Below are positions 52,351-61,258 of a DNA stretch of 64,000 nucleotides, one piece after another. The notes below the pieces were generated by a model. The model worked only from the letters and a program-made list of their open reading frames with translations. It was not told where the DNA came from and did not search any database. The DNA lies in assembly GCA_040754375.1 (NCBI GenBank), contig JBFMCT010000004.1:1-64000 (forward strand), read 5' to 3'. Source of the stretch: Actinomycetota bacterium (lineage in GTDB: Bacteria > Actinomycetota > Acidimicrobiia > Acidimicrobiales > AC-14). The stretch's first letter is position 1, and the number at the start of each line of letters is the position of its first letter. The translations under genes were made by a program, and so were the position numbers.

Positions 52351-54822
52351 ATGGCGGAAGCCGTTTCCGTTTCCGGTGCCGTGAGCGGCACCGACAAGAC
52401 CCTGTCCTTCTCCGCGGGCAAGCTCGCCCTGCTGGCCAACGGTTCGGTGGTGGCCCAGATGGGCAACACCGTCGTGCTGGTCACGGCCACGGCCTCCAAG
52501 GCGCCCCGCGAGGGGGTCGATTTCTTCCCCCTCACGGTCGACATCGAAGAGCGCATGTACGCGGCCGGCAAGATCCCGGGCTCGTTCTTCCGCCGGGAGG
52601 GGCGGGCCACCGACCAGGCCATCCTCACCTGCCGGTTGATCGACCGCCCGCTGCGCCCGTCGTTCCCCGACGGCTTCCGCAACGAGGTACACGTGGTGGG
52701 CACGATCCTGGGCGCCGACCAGGAGAACCCCCACGACGTGCTGGCCATCAACGCCGCCTCGGCTGCCCTGATGATCTCGGGCATCCCCTTCGAGGGCCCG
52801 ATCGGGGCCGTGCGCCTGGCCTGGACCACCGACGGCCAGTGGCTGGCCCACCCCACCTACCAGGAGGGCGACCTGTCGACCTTCGAGCTGGTGGTGGCCG
52901 GGCGCCAGACGGCCGCCGGTGAGATCGCCATCATGATGGTCGAGGCGGGTGGCACCGAGGACGCCTGGAAGTTCTACGAGAACGGTGCCCCCAAGGTCAC
53001 CGAGGAGGTCGTGGCCCAGGGCTTGGAGGCGGCCAAGCAGTGGATCAAGGAGTCCATCGACCTCCAGAACGAGCTCGTGGCCCGCAAGGGCAAGGGCGCA
53101 GGCGTGCCCTTCCAGGCGGCCGTCGACTACGGCGACGACGTCTGGGAGCGGGTCGTGGCCGTGGGCACCGAGCCCATCGCCCAGGCCAGCACCATCACCG
53201 GCAAGGCCGAGCGCAACGAGGCCACCGACGCGGCCACCACGGCCATCATCGAGCAGTTGGGCGCCGAGCTCGAGGGCCGGGAGAAGGAGATCAAGGCAGC
53301 CGTACGGTCGCTGCAGAAGAAGCTGATCCGCAAGCGGGTGGTGGAGGACGGCGTCCGCATCGACGGCCGCGGCCCCACCGACATCCGCGAGCTGTCGGCC
53401 GAGATCGGGATAATCCCCACGGCCCACGGGTCGGCCCTCTTCCAGCGGGGCGAGACCCAGGTGCTCACGGTGGCGACGCTGGGCATGCCCCGCATGGAGC
53501 AGATGCTCGACACCATCGGCATCGACGACTCCAAGCGCTACATGCACCACTACAACATGGCCCCCTTCGCCACCGGCGAGACCGGTTTCATGCGTGGCCC
53601 CAAGCGCCGCGAGATCGGCCACGGCCTGCTGGCCGAAAGGGCCCTGCTGCCGGTGGTGCCCGACGAGGAGTCGTTCCCCTACACGCTCCGCCTCGTCTCC
53701 GACTGCCTGTCTTCCAACGGGTCGACCTCGATGGCCTCGGTGTGCGGGTCGAGCCTGTCGCTGATGGACGCGGGCGTGCCCACCAAGGCGGCCGTGGCCG
53801 GGATCGCCATGGGCCTGATCTTCGAGGAGGGGCGCTACATCACCCTCACCGACATCCTCGGGGCCGAGGACGCCTTCGGCGACATGGACTTCAAGGTGGC
53901 GGGTACGGCCGAGTTCGTGACCGCCCTCCAGCTCGACACCAAGATCGACGGCTTGCCGGCCGACGTGCTGGCGGCCGCCCTCGACCAGGCCCGCGACGCC
54001 CGTATGAAGGTGCTCGAGGTCATGAACGCGGCCATCGCCGAGCCCCGGGCCGACGTGCGCGACACCGCGCCCAAGATCGTCAGCTTCGAGATCCCCCTGG
54101 ACAAGATCGGCGAGGTGATCGGGCCCAAGGGCAAGGTCATCAACACCATGCAGCAGGAGACGGGCGCCGACATCAACGTCGACGACGCTGACGGCGTCGG
54201 TAGGGTCACGATCGGGGCCAAGGACGGGGCGGCCGTGGCCGAGGCCCGCCGCCGCATCGAGCTGATCCTCGACCCGCCCACGGCCGAGATCGGCGCCGTC
54301 TACACCGGCAAGGTGGTCAACATCACCAAGTTCGGGGCCTTCGTCAACATCCTGCCGGGCCGTGACGGCCTCATCCACATCTCCAAGCTGGGTGGTGGCA
54401 AGCGGGTGGACCGCGTCGAGGACGTCGTCTCGCTGGGCACCGACATCGAGGTGCGGGTCGACGACATCGACCCCACCACCGGCAAGGTCGCCCTCTCGCC
54501 CGTCGGGGCGAATGGCGATGGCGACGGAGGCGACGGAGGTGGGGGCGGCGGGGCAGGCGAGCGGGCCGACCGAGGCGACCGGGGCCGTGGCCGGGGAGGT
54601 GACCGGGGCGACCGCAGCGACCGCGGCGCCGAGAGGTCGTCTGAGGGCCCCTCGGGCCGCGAGTTCGTGTCGTTCGAGGACACCTTCGACGCCGAGGCCC
54701 GCCAGGCCTTCGGCGACCTCGGCCCCGCCGGCGAGCCGGCGGGCGCCGGCCGTCCCGACGAGGGGGGCGGTGGCCCCCGCCGCAACCGCGACCGTGACCG
54801 CGGTCGCGGCCGCCGGCGTTAG
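52351..54822 (+). CDS. pnp: Polyribonucleotide nucleotidyltransferase (PNPase)
   Basis: An 823-residue phosphorolytic 3'-5' exoribonuclease. Two RNase PH domains (KLALLANGSVVAQMGNTVVL, then FSDCLSSNGSTSMAS-type region with STSMASVCGSSLSLMDAGVP), an alpha-helical domain, a KH domain (IGEVIGPKGKVINTMQQETG) and an S1 domain (GAVYTGKVVNITKFGAFVNI) are in normal order. The C-terminal 90 residues are an Arg/Gly/Asp-rich tail (RGDRGRGRGGDRGDR), typical of actinobacteria and likely to bind RNA or partner proteins. Confidence 0.98.
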   Translation: MAEAVSVSGAVSGTDKTLSFSAGKLALLANGSVVAQMGNTVVLVTATASKAPREGVDFFPLTVDIEERMYAAGKIPGSFFRREGRATDQAILTCRLIDRPLRPSFPDGFRNEVHVVGTILGADQENPHDVLAINAASAALMISGIPFEGPIGAVRLAWTTDGQWLAHPTYQEGDLSTFELVVAGRQTAAGEIAIMMVEAGGTEDAWKFYENGAPKVTEEVVAQGLEAAKQWIKESIDLQNELVARKGKGAGVPFQAAVDYGDDVWERVVAVGTEPIAQASTITGKAERNEATDAATTAIIEQLGAELEGREKEIKAAVRSLQKKLIRKRVVEDGVRIDGRGPTDIRELSAEIGIIPTAHGSALFQRGETQVLTVATLGMPRMEQMLDTIGIDDSKRYMHHYNMAPFATGETGFMRGPKRREIGHGLLAERALLPVVPDEESFPYTLRLVSDCLSSNGSTSMASVCGSSLSLMDAGVPTKAAVAGIAMGLIFEEGRYITLTDILGAEDAFGDMDFKVAGTAEFVTALQLDTKIDGLPADVLAAALDQARDARMKVLEVMNAAIAEPRADVRDTAPKIVSFEIPLDKIGEVIGPKGKVINTMQQETGADINVDDADGVGRVTIGAKDGAAVAEARRRIELILDPPTAEIGAVYTGKVVNITKFGAFVNILPGRDGLIHISKLGGGKRVDRVEDVVSLGTDIEVRVDDIDPTTGKVALSPVGANGDGDGGDGGGGGGAGERADRGDRGRGRGGDRGDRSDRGAERSSEGPSGREFVSFEDTFDAEARQAFGDLGPAGEPAGAGRPDEGGGGPRRNRDRDRGRGRRR

Positions 54823-54832
54823 GCCGGCGCCA

Positions 54833-56104
54833 GTGACGAGAAGCGACCTGGTCCGCCAGGAGGTCCTGGCCAGCGGTCTGACGGTCGTCTCCGAGCACAT
54901 GCCCGGCTCGAAGGTGGCGTCGGTGGGGTTCTGGGTCGATGCCGGCTCCCGTGACGAGGACCCGGTCGTGGCCGGCGCGTCCCACTTCCTCGAGCACCTC
55001 CTGTTCAAGGGAACCGAGACGCGCAGTGCCCACGAGATCGCCCAGGCCGTCGAGGCCGTGGGCGGGGAGATGAACGCCTTCACCACCAAGGAGTACACGG
55101 CGTTCTACGTGAGGCTGCTCGACGAAGACCTGACCCTGGCCCTCGACATCCTGTCGGACATCATCTGGTCGCCGTCGTTCCGCCCCGAGGAGATCGACGC
55201 CGAGCGCCAGGTCATCCTCGAAGAGATCAACATGCACGAGGACGAGCCGTCCGACCTCGTGCACGAGCTGTGCCAGGCCGCCCTCTACCCCGGCCACCCG
55301 CTGGGCCGGGAGGTGCTGGGTGAACGCGACACCATCACGGCCATGGCCCGCGACCAGATCCGGGGTTACTGGGCCGCCCACTACCGGCCGGCTTCCATCG
55401 TGGTCGCAGCCGCCGGCAACGTAGACCACGACGACCTGGTGGCCGCCGTCGACAAGCGCTTCGCCGGCCCCGAAGGCGCGGGCCCGGCCCGTACCGCGAC
55501 GGTCCCGGGCCCCCCCGTGCCCGTCACCGTCGACCGGCGGGCGACCGAGCAGGCCCACTTGGTCGTGGGTATGCGGGCCGGTGCTCGTGACGACGACGAC
55601 CGTTACGCCCTGGCCGTGCTCAACCAGGTGCTGGGCGGGGGCATGTCGAGCCGCCTCTTCCAGGAGGTGCGGGAGAAGCGGGGCCTGGCCTACTCGGTGT
55701 ACTCCTACCGGGGCGCCTACCTGGAGACGGGCCTGCTGGCCATCTACGCGGGCACGTCCCCAGCTCGGGCCAAGACTGTTCTCGAACTGGTGAACGAGCA
55801 GCTCGACCGGCTCCTCCAAGAGGACATATCCGAGCGCGAGCTGGAGGTGGCCCGGGGCCATGTGAAGGGCTCGGTCGTGCTCTCGCTCGAAGAGTCCTCC
55901 AGCCGCATGAGCCGCATCGGCCGAGCCCGGCTCGTCCACGGCGATGTCATGACCATGGAGGAGATGGTCGAGCGCACCGAGGCCGTCACCCCGGCCGACG
56001 TGCGCCGGGTCATCGAGAACGTGATCGGCGGCCCCCGGGCCCTGGCCGTGGTCGGCCCCTTCGACGAGGACGAGCTCGCCTCCTCCCCCCTCCTGGCCGG
56101 CTGA
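54833..56104 (+). CDS. M16-family zinc peptidase
   Basis: A 423-residue processing-peptidase-like protein. The inverted zinc motif HFLEH in AGASHFLEHLLFKGTETR, with Glu in the downstream EEINMHEDEPSDLVHEL, defines the M16 active site. FQEVREKRGLAYSVYSY is the second-domain Arg/Tyr motif. The neighbour pnp is a frequent partner in actinobacteria and Firmicutes. The GTG at 54833 is 10 bp after the pnp stop. Confidence 0.95.
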   Translation: MTRSDLVRQEVLASGLTVVSEHMPGSKVASVGFWVDAGSRDEDPVVAGASHFLEHLLFKGTETRSAHEIAQAVEAVGGEMNAFTTKEYTAFYVRLLDEDLTLALDILSDIIWSPSFRPEEIDAERQVILEEINMHEDEPSDLVHELCQAALYPGHPLGREVLGERDTITAMARDQIRGYWAAHYRPASIVVAAAGNVDHDDLVAAVDKRFAGPEGAGPARTATVPGPPVPVTVDRRATEQAHLVVGMRAGARDDDDRYALAVLNQVLGGGMSSRLFQEVREKRGLAYSVYSYRGAYLETGLLAIYAGTSPARAKTVLELVNEQLDRLLQEDISERELEVARGHVKGSVVLSLEESSSRMSRIGRARLVHGDVMTMEEMVERTEAVTPADVRRVIENVIGGPRALAVVGPFDEDELASSPLLAG

Positions 56105-56138
56105 TCCTCGGCTTCTCGCGTAGGCCGCGGCCAGGAAA

Positions 56139-56144
56139 TATCCT
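56139..56144 (+). promoter_or_regulatory. -10 box of dapB
   Basis: TATCCT lies 9 nt before the dapB ATG, a near-leaderless spacing. Confidence 0.4.
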
Positions 56145-56153
56145 CGCGCCACC

Positions 56154-56945
56154 ATGACAATCCGCGTTGGCGTGTTCGGCGCCGGGGGCAGGATGGGCTC
56201 TCTCGTGTGCCGCACGGTGGCCGACGACCCCAAGCTGCAGCTGGTGGCAGCCATCGACCCCTTGCACGAGGGCCTCGACCTGCGGCGCATCACTGGAGCC
56301 GACGTGCCCGGGGTACGCATCTCGTCCGACGCCGAGGCCCTCGATCTGGCCGGGGCCCAGGTGGCCGTCGACTTCACCCACATCTCGGCCGCCCGCGAGA
56401 ACCTGGCCTGGTGCGCGGCCCACGGCGTGCACGCGGTGGTGGGGACGACGGGGTTCCTGGCCGACGACTACGACGACCTGCGGGCGCGGTTCACGTCCTC
56501 GAACTGCTTCGTGGCCCCCAACTTCGCCATCGGGGCAGTGCTGATGATGCGCTTCGCCGAGCTAGCCGCCCGCTACTTCGAGACGGCCGAGATCATCGAG
56601 CTCCACCATGACCAGAAGGCCGACGCCCCCTCGGGCACGGCCATGCTCACGGCCGAGCGGGTGGCGGCCGCGTCGTCGGAGTGGGCTCCCGACCCGACCG
56701 TCAACGAGGTGGTCGAGGGGTCGCGGGGAGGCCAGGCGGCCGGGGGTATACGGGTGCACGCCGTACGCCTGCGGGGCCTGGTGGCCCACCAGGAGGTGCT
56801 GTTCGGGACCATGGGCCAGAGCCTGTCGATCCGCCACGACTCCTACGACCGCAGCTCGTTCATGCCCGGGGTGCTGCTGGCCGTGAAGTCGGTCGCCGAC
56901 CGGCCAGGGCTTACGATCGGCCTGGACGCCCTCATCGACATCTGA
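56154..56945 (+). CDS. dapB: 4-hydroxy-tetrahydrodipicolinate reductase
   Basis: A 263-residue NAD(P)H-dependent enzyme of lysine and peptidoglycan precursor synthesis. VGVFGAGGRMGSLVCR is the nucleotide fold, and ELHHDQKADAPSGTA is the catalytic signature. AVDFTHISAARENLAW and FVAPNFAIGAVLMMRFA fit the family. Its partner dapA lies 4.3 kb downstream, with unrelated genes between. Confidence 0.96.
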   Translation: MTIRVGVFGAGGRMGSLVCRTVADDPKLQLVAAIDPLHEGLDLRRITGADVPGVRISSDAEALDLAGAQVAVDFTHISAARENLAWCAAHGVHAVVGTTGFLADDYDDLRARFTSSNCFVAPNFAIGAVLMMRFAELAARYFETAEIIELHHDQKADAPSGTAMLTAERVAAASSEWAPDPTVNEVVEGSRGGQAAGGIRVHAVRLRGLVAHQEVLFGTMGQSLSIRHDSYDRSSFMPGVLLAVKSVADRPGLTIGLDALIDI

Positions 56946-56977
56946 CGGCCGGCCCCGGCCGGCGAGCAAGGGGGAAC

Positions 56978-58408
56978 ATGGTCACGGCCAGCCTCTACCG
57001 CCAGCTCGTACCGGCGGCACCCCTCCACCGCCGCACCGACCGGGATACCTATCCCAGTCCCGAGGCCGAGCTCCGGGCCCGGCTGGCGGCCCGGCTGCGC
57101 CCACCCGACGCCCGTCCCCGTCTGCGGGCGCCGACGCTGGTGTCCTCCTGGCAGGGGACCATCGACGGCCTGCTGATGGCCTTCCCGTCTTGGGGCGTGG
57201 CCGACCCTGCCCTGGCCGCCGCCTACCGGTCGGTGATCACGTCGATGCCGACGGGCACCGAGTTCGTGGTCGTCCACCACCGGGCCCAGCGGGCCTCCGT
57301 CGAGGGGTGGTTCGCCGAGGCCGGCCACCCGGCAGAGAACGTGATCTACGTGCCGCTGGCCGACTACGTCAACTTCACCGACTGGGCCGAGGACGCCTAC
57401 GCCTCCGTTCTCGACGGGGTGGACGGCTCGCTCTGCCTGATGGAGCCGTGGGAGTTCCCCCGCGGGGGCGACGCGCTCATCGCCGAGGCCGTGCAGGACC
57501 ACACCGGGGTACGCGCCGGCCAGGCTCCGCTGATCTTCCAGGGCGGCAACTGCCTGGTCGGGGACCGGTTCTGGCTGTTGGGCAAGGACTACTTTGCCGA
57601 CAGCCTGGCCCTGGTGGACGGGGAGCGCCCCCCGGTGCTCGCTCCGCCCTCGACCGCGCCCGGGGACTTCGTGACGAGCCTGTACGCCGACTACCTCGAC
57701 GCCGGCCGGGAGCTGGTCGTGGTGGGCACCGATCGGCCCATCGCCCTGCGCGAGCTCTACGGCACCCGCCAGGGCGACGATTACTTCCTCGACATCGCGG
57801 CCGACGGAGCCGGTACCTACCAACCGATCTTCCACATCGACATGTTCCTCACCCTGGCCGGCCCGGCCCCGGGCCCCGGCGGGCGGTTCCGGGTGCTCGT
57901 CGGCAGCCCGGCGGCCGCCGACCGGGCGCTCGGGACGCAGTCACCGTTCGCCCTCGACGACGTCTACGACGCGGTCGCCTCCGGCCTCGAGGGGCTGGGG
58001 ATGGAGGTCGTGCGCAACCCGCTCGTCCACCGGCCCGAGCTGGGTGCCACGTTCACCCTGGCCGAACTGAAGGCCATGGCCGCCCGGCCCGGCAACCAGG
58101 TGTTGCTCGAACCGCTGGCCGAACTGGCGGCGGCCGGGGCCGTCGACGGCTCGGCCGTGCGCGTGCGGGCCTGGCACCACGTCACCTGGAACAACTGCCT
58201 GGTCGAGGCGGGCACCGACCGGCGCCGGGTCTACCTGCCGACGTTCGGCCACCCGCCCGACGACGACCTGGCCCCCCTCGATGCCGCCATGGCCGACCTG
58301 TGGGCCGGGCTGGGCTTCGAGGTCGTGCTGCTGGGCGACTTCAACCCGTTCGCCCGTCGCCAGGGTGTGGTGCACTGCATCACCAAGTACCTGCGGCGGG
58401 GGGCCTGA
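56978..58408 (+). CDS. Guanidine-modifying enzyme (agmatine deiminase/amidinotransferase fold)
   Basis: A 476-residue enzyme. QGGNCLVGDRFWLLGKDYF, PIFHIDMFLTLAG and VVHCITKYL match the His-Asp-Cys catalytic layout of the amidinotransferase/peptidyl-arginine-deiminase superfamily, with Cys in the HCIT motif as nucleophile. It is longer than usual agmatine deiminases. A ribosome-binding site (AAGGGGGAA) lies just before the ATG at 56978. Agmatine or a peptidyl-arginine substrate is possible; the sequence does not decide. Confidence 0.75.
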   Translation: MVTASLYRQLVPAAPLHRRTDRDTYPSPEAELRARLAARLRPPDARPRLRAPTLVSSWQGTIDGLLMAFPSWGVADPALAAAYRSVITSMPTGTEFVVVHHRAQRASVEGWFAEAGHPAENVIYVPLADYVNFTDWAEDAYASVLDGVDGSLCLMEPWEFPRGGDALIAEAVQDHTGVRAGQAPLIFQGGNCLVGDRFWLLGKDYFADSLALVDGERPPVLAPPSTAPGDFVTSLYADYLDAGRELVVVGTDRPIALRELYGTRQGDDYFLDIAADGAGTYQPIFHIDMFLTLAGPAPGPGGRFRVLVGSPAAADRALGTQSPFALDDVYDAVASGLEGLGMEVVRNPLVHRPELGATFTLAELKAMAARPGNQVLLEPLAELAAAGAVDGSAVRVRAWHHVTWNNCLVEAGTDRRRVYLPTFGHPPDDDLAPLDAAMADLWAGLGFEVVLLGDFNPFARRQGVVHCITKYLRRGA

Positions 58409-58432
58409 CCCGGCGGTCTGGGCCCTGGGTGA

Positions 58433-59299
58433 TCACGGCCGGTCGCCGGTGCCTTCGGCCGGTTCACCGGGGCCGCCGGCCGCCCCCAGTTCGTCGATGT
58501 CCTTCATCGACATGTCCGTCTTGCCCTGCACTCGTCCGAGGATGACCGAGAGGGTCACGAGCACGATGCTGATGGTTGTTGTGGCCACGATGTTGCGCTC
58601 GAAGAACCCGACGAGGGCCTCGACGGGCGAGGCCACCACCTCGCCGAAGGCCTTGAGGGCGAGCACGGCCGTCAGCGTGCCGGCCACGTTGAGGGCCAGG
58701 AAGACCCTGAACCGCATGCGCACGACACCGGCCAGCGCGCACACGACGGCCCCGGGGAAGAAGAAGACGGCCGGGAAGGCGGCCCGGCGGAACAAGCGCT
58801 CCATGAGCCGGGCGTAGTCCTGAAGGCCGGCCTTGACCTCCAGCCAACGTACGGCAGCATCGCCGTAGTAATAGCCGAGCAGGTAGTAGAGGGGGTCGGT
58901 CAGCAGGCGCCGGAAGGTGGCCGCCAGCACGAACGGGATGAGGTCGACCTCGCGGGCCAGGATCAGGTTGCGGTTGCGGGCCTCGAGGATGATGAGCAGC
59001 AGGGGGTGCTTGGCCGCGAGGGCAGGCGTGAGCGCGGTGGTGACCGTCCCCACGATGGCCAGCACGACGATGGGCGCCACCAGCAGCACCAGCTTGCGCC
59101 GCGACAGCTTGGGCCGTTCGCCCTCGCCCTCGCCCTCGCCCTCGCCCTCGCCCTCGCCCTCGCCACCCTCGGCCCCCTCGACGGCCGCGGTGGCCTCGGG
59201 ACGGGTTTGGCTGACGTCCCCGGCGGCCCCGTCCTGGGGCCCAGCGGTGGCCGCCGTCGCTTCCTGTTCGTCCTCGGCCGGTTCGGTCAGCTCGTCCAC
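58433..59299 (-). CDS. DedA/VTT-like membrane protein
   Basis: A 288-residue membrane protein. The N-terminal 65 residues are acidic, with an alternating Gly-Glu run encoded by a 6-bp tandem repeat. About four to five helices follow, with RRLLTDPLYYLLGYYYGDAA and AVFFFPGAVVCALAGVVRMR, then RVFLALNVAGT, which recall DedA/VTT-domain proteins (lipid transporters). The last helix ends near ILGRVQGKTD. The GTG at 59299 is chosen before the acidic region; upstream the frame is open but unlikely coding. Confidence 0.65.
   Translation of the reverse strand: MDELTEPAEDEQEATAATAGPQDGAAGDVSQTRPEATAAVEGAEGGEGEGEGEGEGEGEGERPKLSRRKLVLLVAPIVVLAIVGTVTTALTPALAAKHPLLLIILEARNRNLILAREVDLIPFVLAATFRRLLTDPLYYLLGYYYGDAAVRWLEVKAGLQDYARLMERLFRRAAFPAVFFFPGAVVCALAGVVRMRFRVFLALNVAGTLTAVLALKAFGEVVASPVEALVGFFERNIVATTTISIVLVTLSVILGRVQGKTDMSMKDIDELGAAGGPGEPAEGTGDRP
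59119..59160. repeat. 6-bp tandem repeat (seven copies)
   Basis: CGCCCT is repeated seven times in a row (a partial eighth follows), encoding the Gly-Glu run on the minus strand. Copy-number changes would stay in frame. Confidence 0.9.
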
Positions 59300-59369
59300 T
59301 CGGGGTGCGACGCTACGTGGCCGCAAGCCTGGGCGTGGAGCAGGCCGGTGCGGAAGGGCGTGAACGACG

Positions 59370-59395
59370 AACCCCCGCCATCTCTGGCGGGGGTT
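59370..59395. terminator. Strong hairpin between two divergent genes
   Basis: An 11-bp perfect stem (59370-59380 with 59385-59395) with a 4-nt TCTC loop. It lies between two divergent genes, 71 bp upstream of one start and 129 bp upstream of the other. It could end a small RNA, be an attenuator in the leader of the DedA-like gene, or have no function. Confidence 0.6.
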
Positions 59396-59523
59396 GCCGG
59401 AGAGCAAGGTGGGCCAAACTCTCGACCACAAGCATAGGACCGGCCTGGGCCGTCCCGGTCCGCGGGCGGGCCTGCGTCCGCCGAGTAGTTGCATCGGCGG
59501 GGGGCGGCCGGGAGAATGGCGCG
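59396..59523. other. Intergenic region with a possible promoter
   Basis: Minus-strand TATGCT near 59430-59436 could start a transcript of about 60-70 nt ending at the hairpin 59370-59395. On the plus strand this region holds the promoter of the tandem-thioredoxin gene. Nothing else is seen. Confidence 0.3.
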
Positions 59524-60624
59524 GTGAAGCCCCTCGCCGCCGCCTCGCGCGCCGCACTCGTCGCCGGTGGCGGCCTCGTGCTCTACCAGGTCGTCCGCCA
59601 GCAGGGCCGGATGATGCTGCGCATCGACGAGCTGGAGCGCCTGCTCGGGGTGGGCGGGGGAGCGCGTGACGGCCACATCGGGCACGTGGCCCACGGCAGC
59701 CAGGCTGTCGGCACGCCCGTAGGCCTGCCCGTCGGGTCGGCTCTAGAGCCGTTCACGCTCCCCGATCTTGACGGCAACGACGTGGCTCTGGAGAGCTTCC
59801 GGGGCCGCCAGGTGCTGGTCGTGAACTGGAGCCCCACGTGCACGTTCTGCGACCGCATCGGCGCCGACCTGGCCGAGCTCGAGCCCCGGTTGGCCGAGGC
59901 CGGGACCGCCATGGTCCTGCTGGCCCACGGTGAGGTCGAGGCCAACCGGGCGCTGGTCGAGCGCTACGGGCTGAAGTCCCCCGTGCTCATGCTCGGGGAG
60001 GCCAACCCCGCCGGGTTCCAGTCTCTGGGTACCCCGAGCGGGTTCCTGCTCGACGCCGACGGAAAGGTGGCCACCACGCTGGCCATCGGGGCCGACCAGG
60101 TGCCGCTCCTGGCCAACGACGTGGCCGACGCCGGAGGCCCCGGTGGTGGCGAGAAGCGCCTGCGGGGCATGCGCAACCTGAGCGAGAGCCGGCTGGTGCG
60201 CGACGGGCTGAAGGCCGGTACCCCCGCCCCTCCGTTCACCCTGCCCGACCTCGACGGCCACCCCGTCTCGCTCGAGGACTTCAAGGGACGCCGCGTGCTG
60301 CTGACGTTCAGCGCGCCCGACTGCGGCCCGTGCGACACCCTCGCCCCCGAGCTGGTCCGCATCCACCGCGACCACGCGGCCAACAACCTCGCGGTGGTGA
60401 TGGTCGGCCGCGGGGATGTGGACGAGAACCGGCAGAAGGCCGAGAAGTTCGGCATGGAGTTTCCGGTAGTGCTACAGGAGGGATGGAAAGTTTCCCGTGA
60501 CTACGGGATCTTTGCCACGCCAGTCGCGTTCCTCATCGACGAACACGGTACGATCACGCACGACGTCGCCACTGGCGTAGAAGACATCCTGGCGTTGGTC
60601 CCAGCGGCGGGCGGGACCGAGTAA
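59524..60624 (+). CDS. Membrane-anchored tandem thioredoxin-like protein
   Basis: A 366-residue protein. An N-terminal helix (LAAASRAALVAGGGLVLYQV) is followed by two redoxin/thioredoxin domains. The first (residues 75-200) has CTFC at 106-109 and the second (residues 220-360) has CGPC at 267-270; both contain a TPS or TPVA cis-Pro segment and start PFTLPDLDG. This is like MauD/TlpA-type disulfide proteins, but doubled. The GTG at 59524 is the best start. The Cys-rich Tat protein gene follows 21 bp later. Confidence 0.88.
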   Translation: MKPLAAASRAALVAGGGLVLYQVVRQQGRMMLRIDELERLLGVGGGARDGHIGHVAHGSQAVGTPVGLPVGSALEPFTLPDLDGNDVALESFRGRQVLVVNWSPTCTFCDRIGADLAELEPRLAEAGTAMVLLAHGEVEANRALVERYGLKSPVLMLGEANPAGFQSLGTPSGFLLDADGKVATTLAIGADQVPLLANDVADAGGPGGGEKRLRGMRNLSESRLVRDGLKAGTPAPPFTLPDLDGHPVSLEDFKGRRVLLTFSAPDCGPCDTLAPELVRIHRDHAANNLAVVMVGRGDVDENRQKAEKFGMEFPVVLQEGWKVSRDYGIFATPVAFLIDEHGTITHDVATGVEDILALVPAAGGTE

Positions 60625-60645
60625 GGGCGGCAAGGGAGGCATCTG

Positions 60646-61140
60646 GTGGGTACAAGCGAGCGGTTCGACTCGGTGACGCGCATCCTCGGTAGCGGGATGT
60701 CGCGGCGCAAGGCCATCAAGTACGCCCTGGGCGGGGCGATGGGCCTGGCCAGCACGGGCGCCGTCATCGCCGTCCAGCAGGGCACGGCCGGGGCCCAGTG
60801 CAACCCCGGGTGTGGGGTCGACCAGCAGTGCTGCACGACCAACGTGTCGCCCGCCGCCCCGTTCTGCGCCCCCGACACCGCTCAGTGCTGTGGCAACCAG
60901 GCCTGCCTGCCTCCCCAGCAATGCTGCACCACCGCGGTGCCCAACTTCTGTGCACCGCCCGACTGGGCGGCCTTCTGCTGCGGCCGGTTCGCTTGTGTCA
61001 TCGGCGTCACCCAGTGCTGCACCACCGGCACCGAGCCCCACTGCGAGCCGGCCAGCTTCACGTGCTGCGGCAACACCTCGTGCGGTCCCGGCTACGTGTG
61101 CCAGGGATACCCCTCGCCCGGGGTGTGCGTCCCGGTTTAG
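60646..61140 (+). CDS. Tat-exported cysteine-rich protein
   Basis: A 164-residue protein. MSRRKAIKYALGGAMGL (from residue 18) is a twin-arginine signal ending near GTAGAQ. The mature part of about 110 residues has 22 Cys in three repeats built of QCCTT, an FC or HC, and CCGxxxC. It resembles the Tat-exported, disulfide-rich methylamine dehydrogenase small subunit in layout, though not clearly in sequence. GGGAGG lies 6 nt before the GTG. It is adjacent to a tandem thioredoxin-like protein. Function unknown. Confidence 0.8.
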   Translation: MGTSERFDSVTRILGSGMSRRKAIKYALGGAMGLASTGAVIAVQQGTAGAQCNPGCGVDQQCCTTNVSPAAPFCAPDTAQCCGNQACLPPQQCCTTAVPNFCAPPDWAAFCCGRFACVIGVTQCCTTGTEPHCEPASFTCCGNTSCGPGYVCQGYPSPGVCVPV

Positions 61141-61176
61141 CCCTTCGGGCCCGGCGGCGCCGATCGCGCCCGCTGG

Positions 61177-61239
61177 TAGGGTCACCGGGCGCGGGTGGGG
61201 CGATGGGCCCTGCCGCCGTGGGGCGGGCGGTCGCCCGCC
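61177..61239 (+). promoter_or_regulatory. dapA promoter and leader hairpin
   Basis: TAGGGT (61177-61182) is a likely -10 box. An 8-bp palindromic stem (61222-61229 with 61232-61239) sits just before the GGGGAAAGGAAA ribosome-binding site of dapA and could affect translation. Confidence 0.45.
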
Positions 61240-61258
61240 GGGGAAAGGAAACACATAG

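Noticed and set aside
51286-55098. 1270-residue minus-strand frame over the protease, rpsO and pnp genes
   Set aside because: It runs antisense through three certain genes; a shadow of high GC3 codons.
59380-59440. SAM-type riboswitch near the tandem-thioredoxin gene
   Set aside because: Only a CCGGCAACC-like word is shared; the paired regions expected of SAM-I or SAM-IV are not seen.
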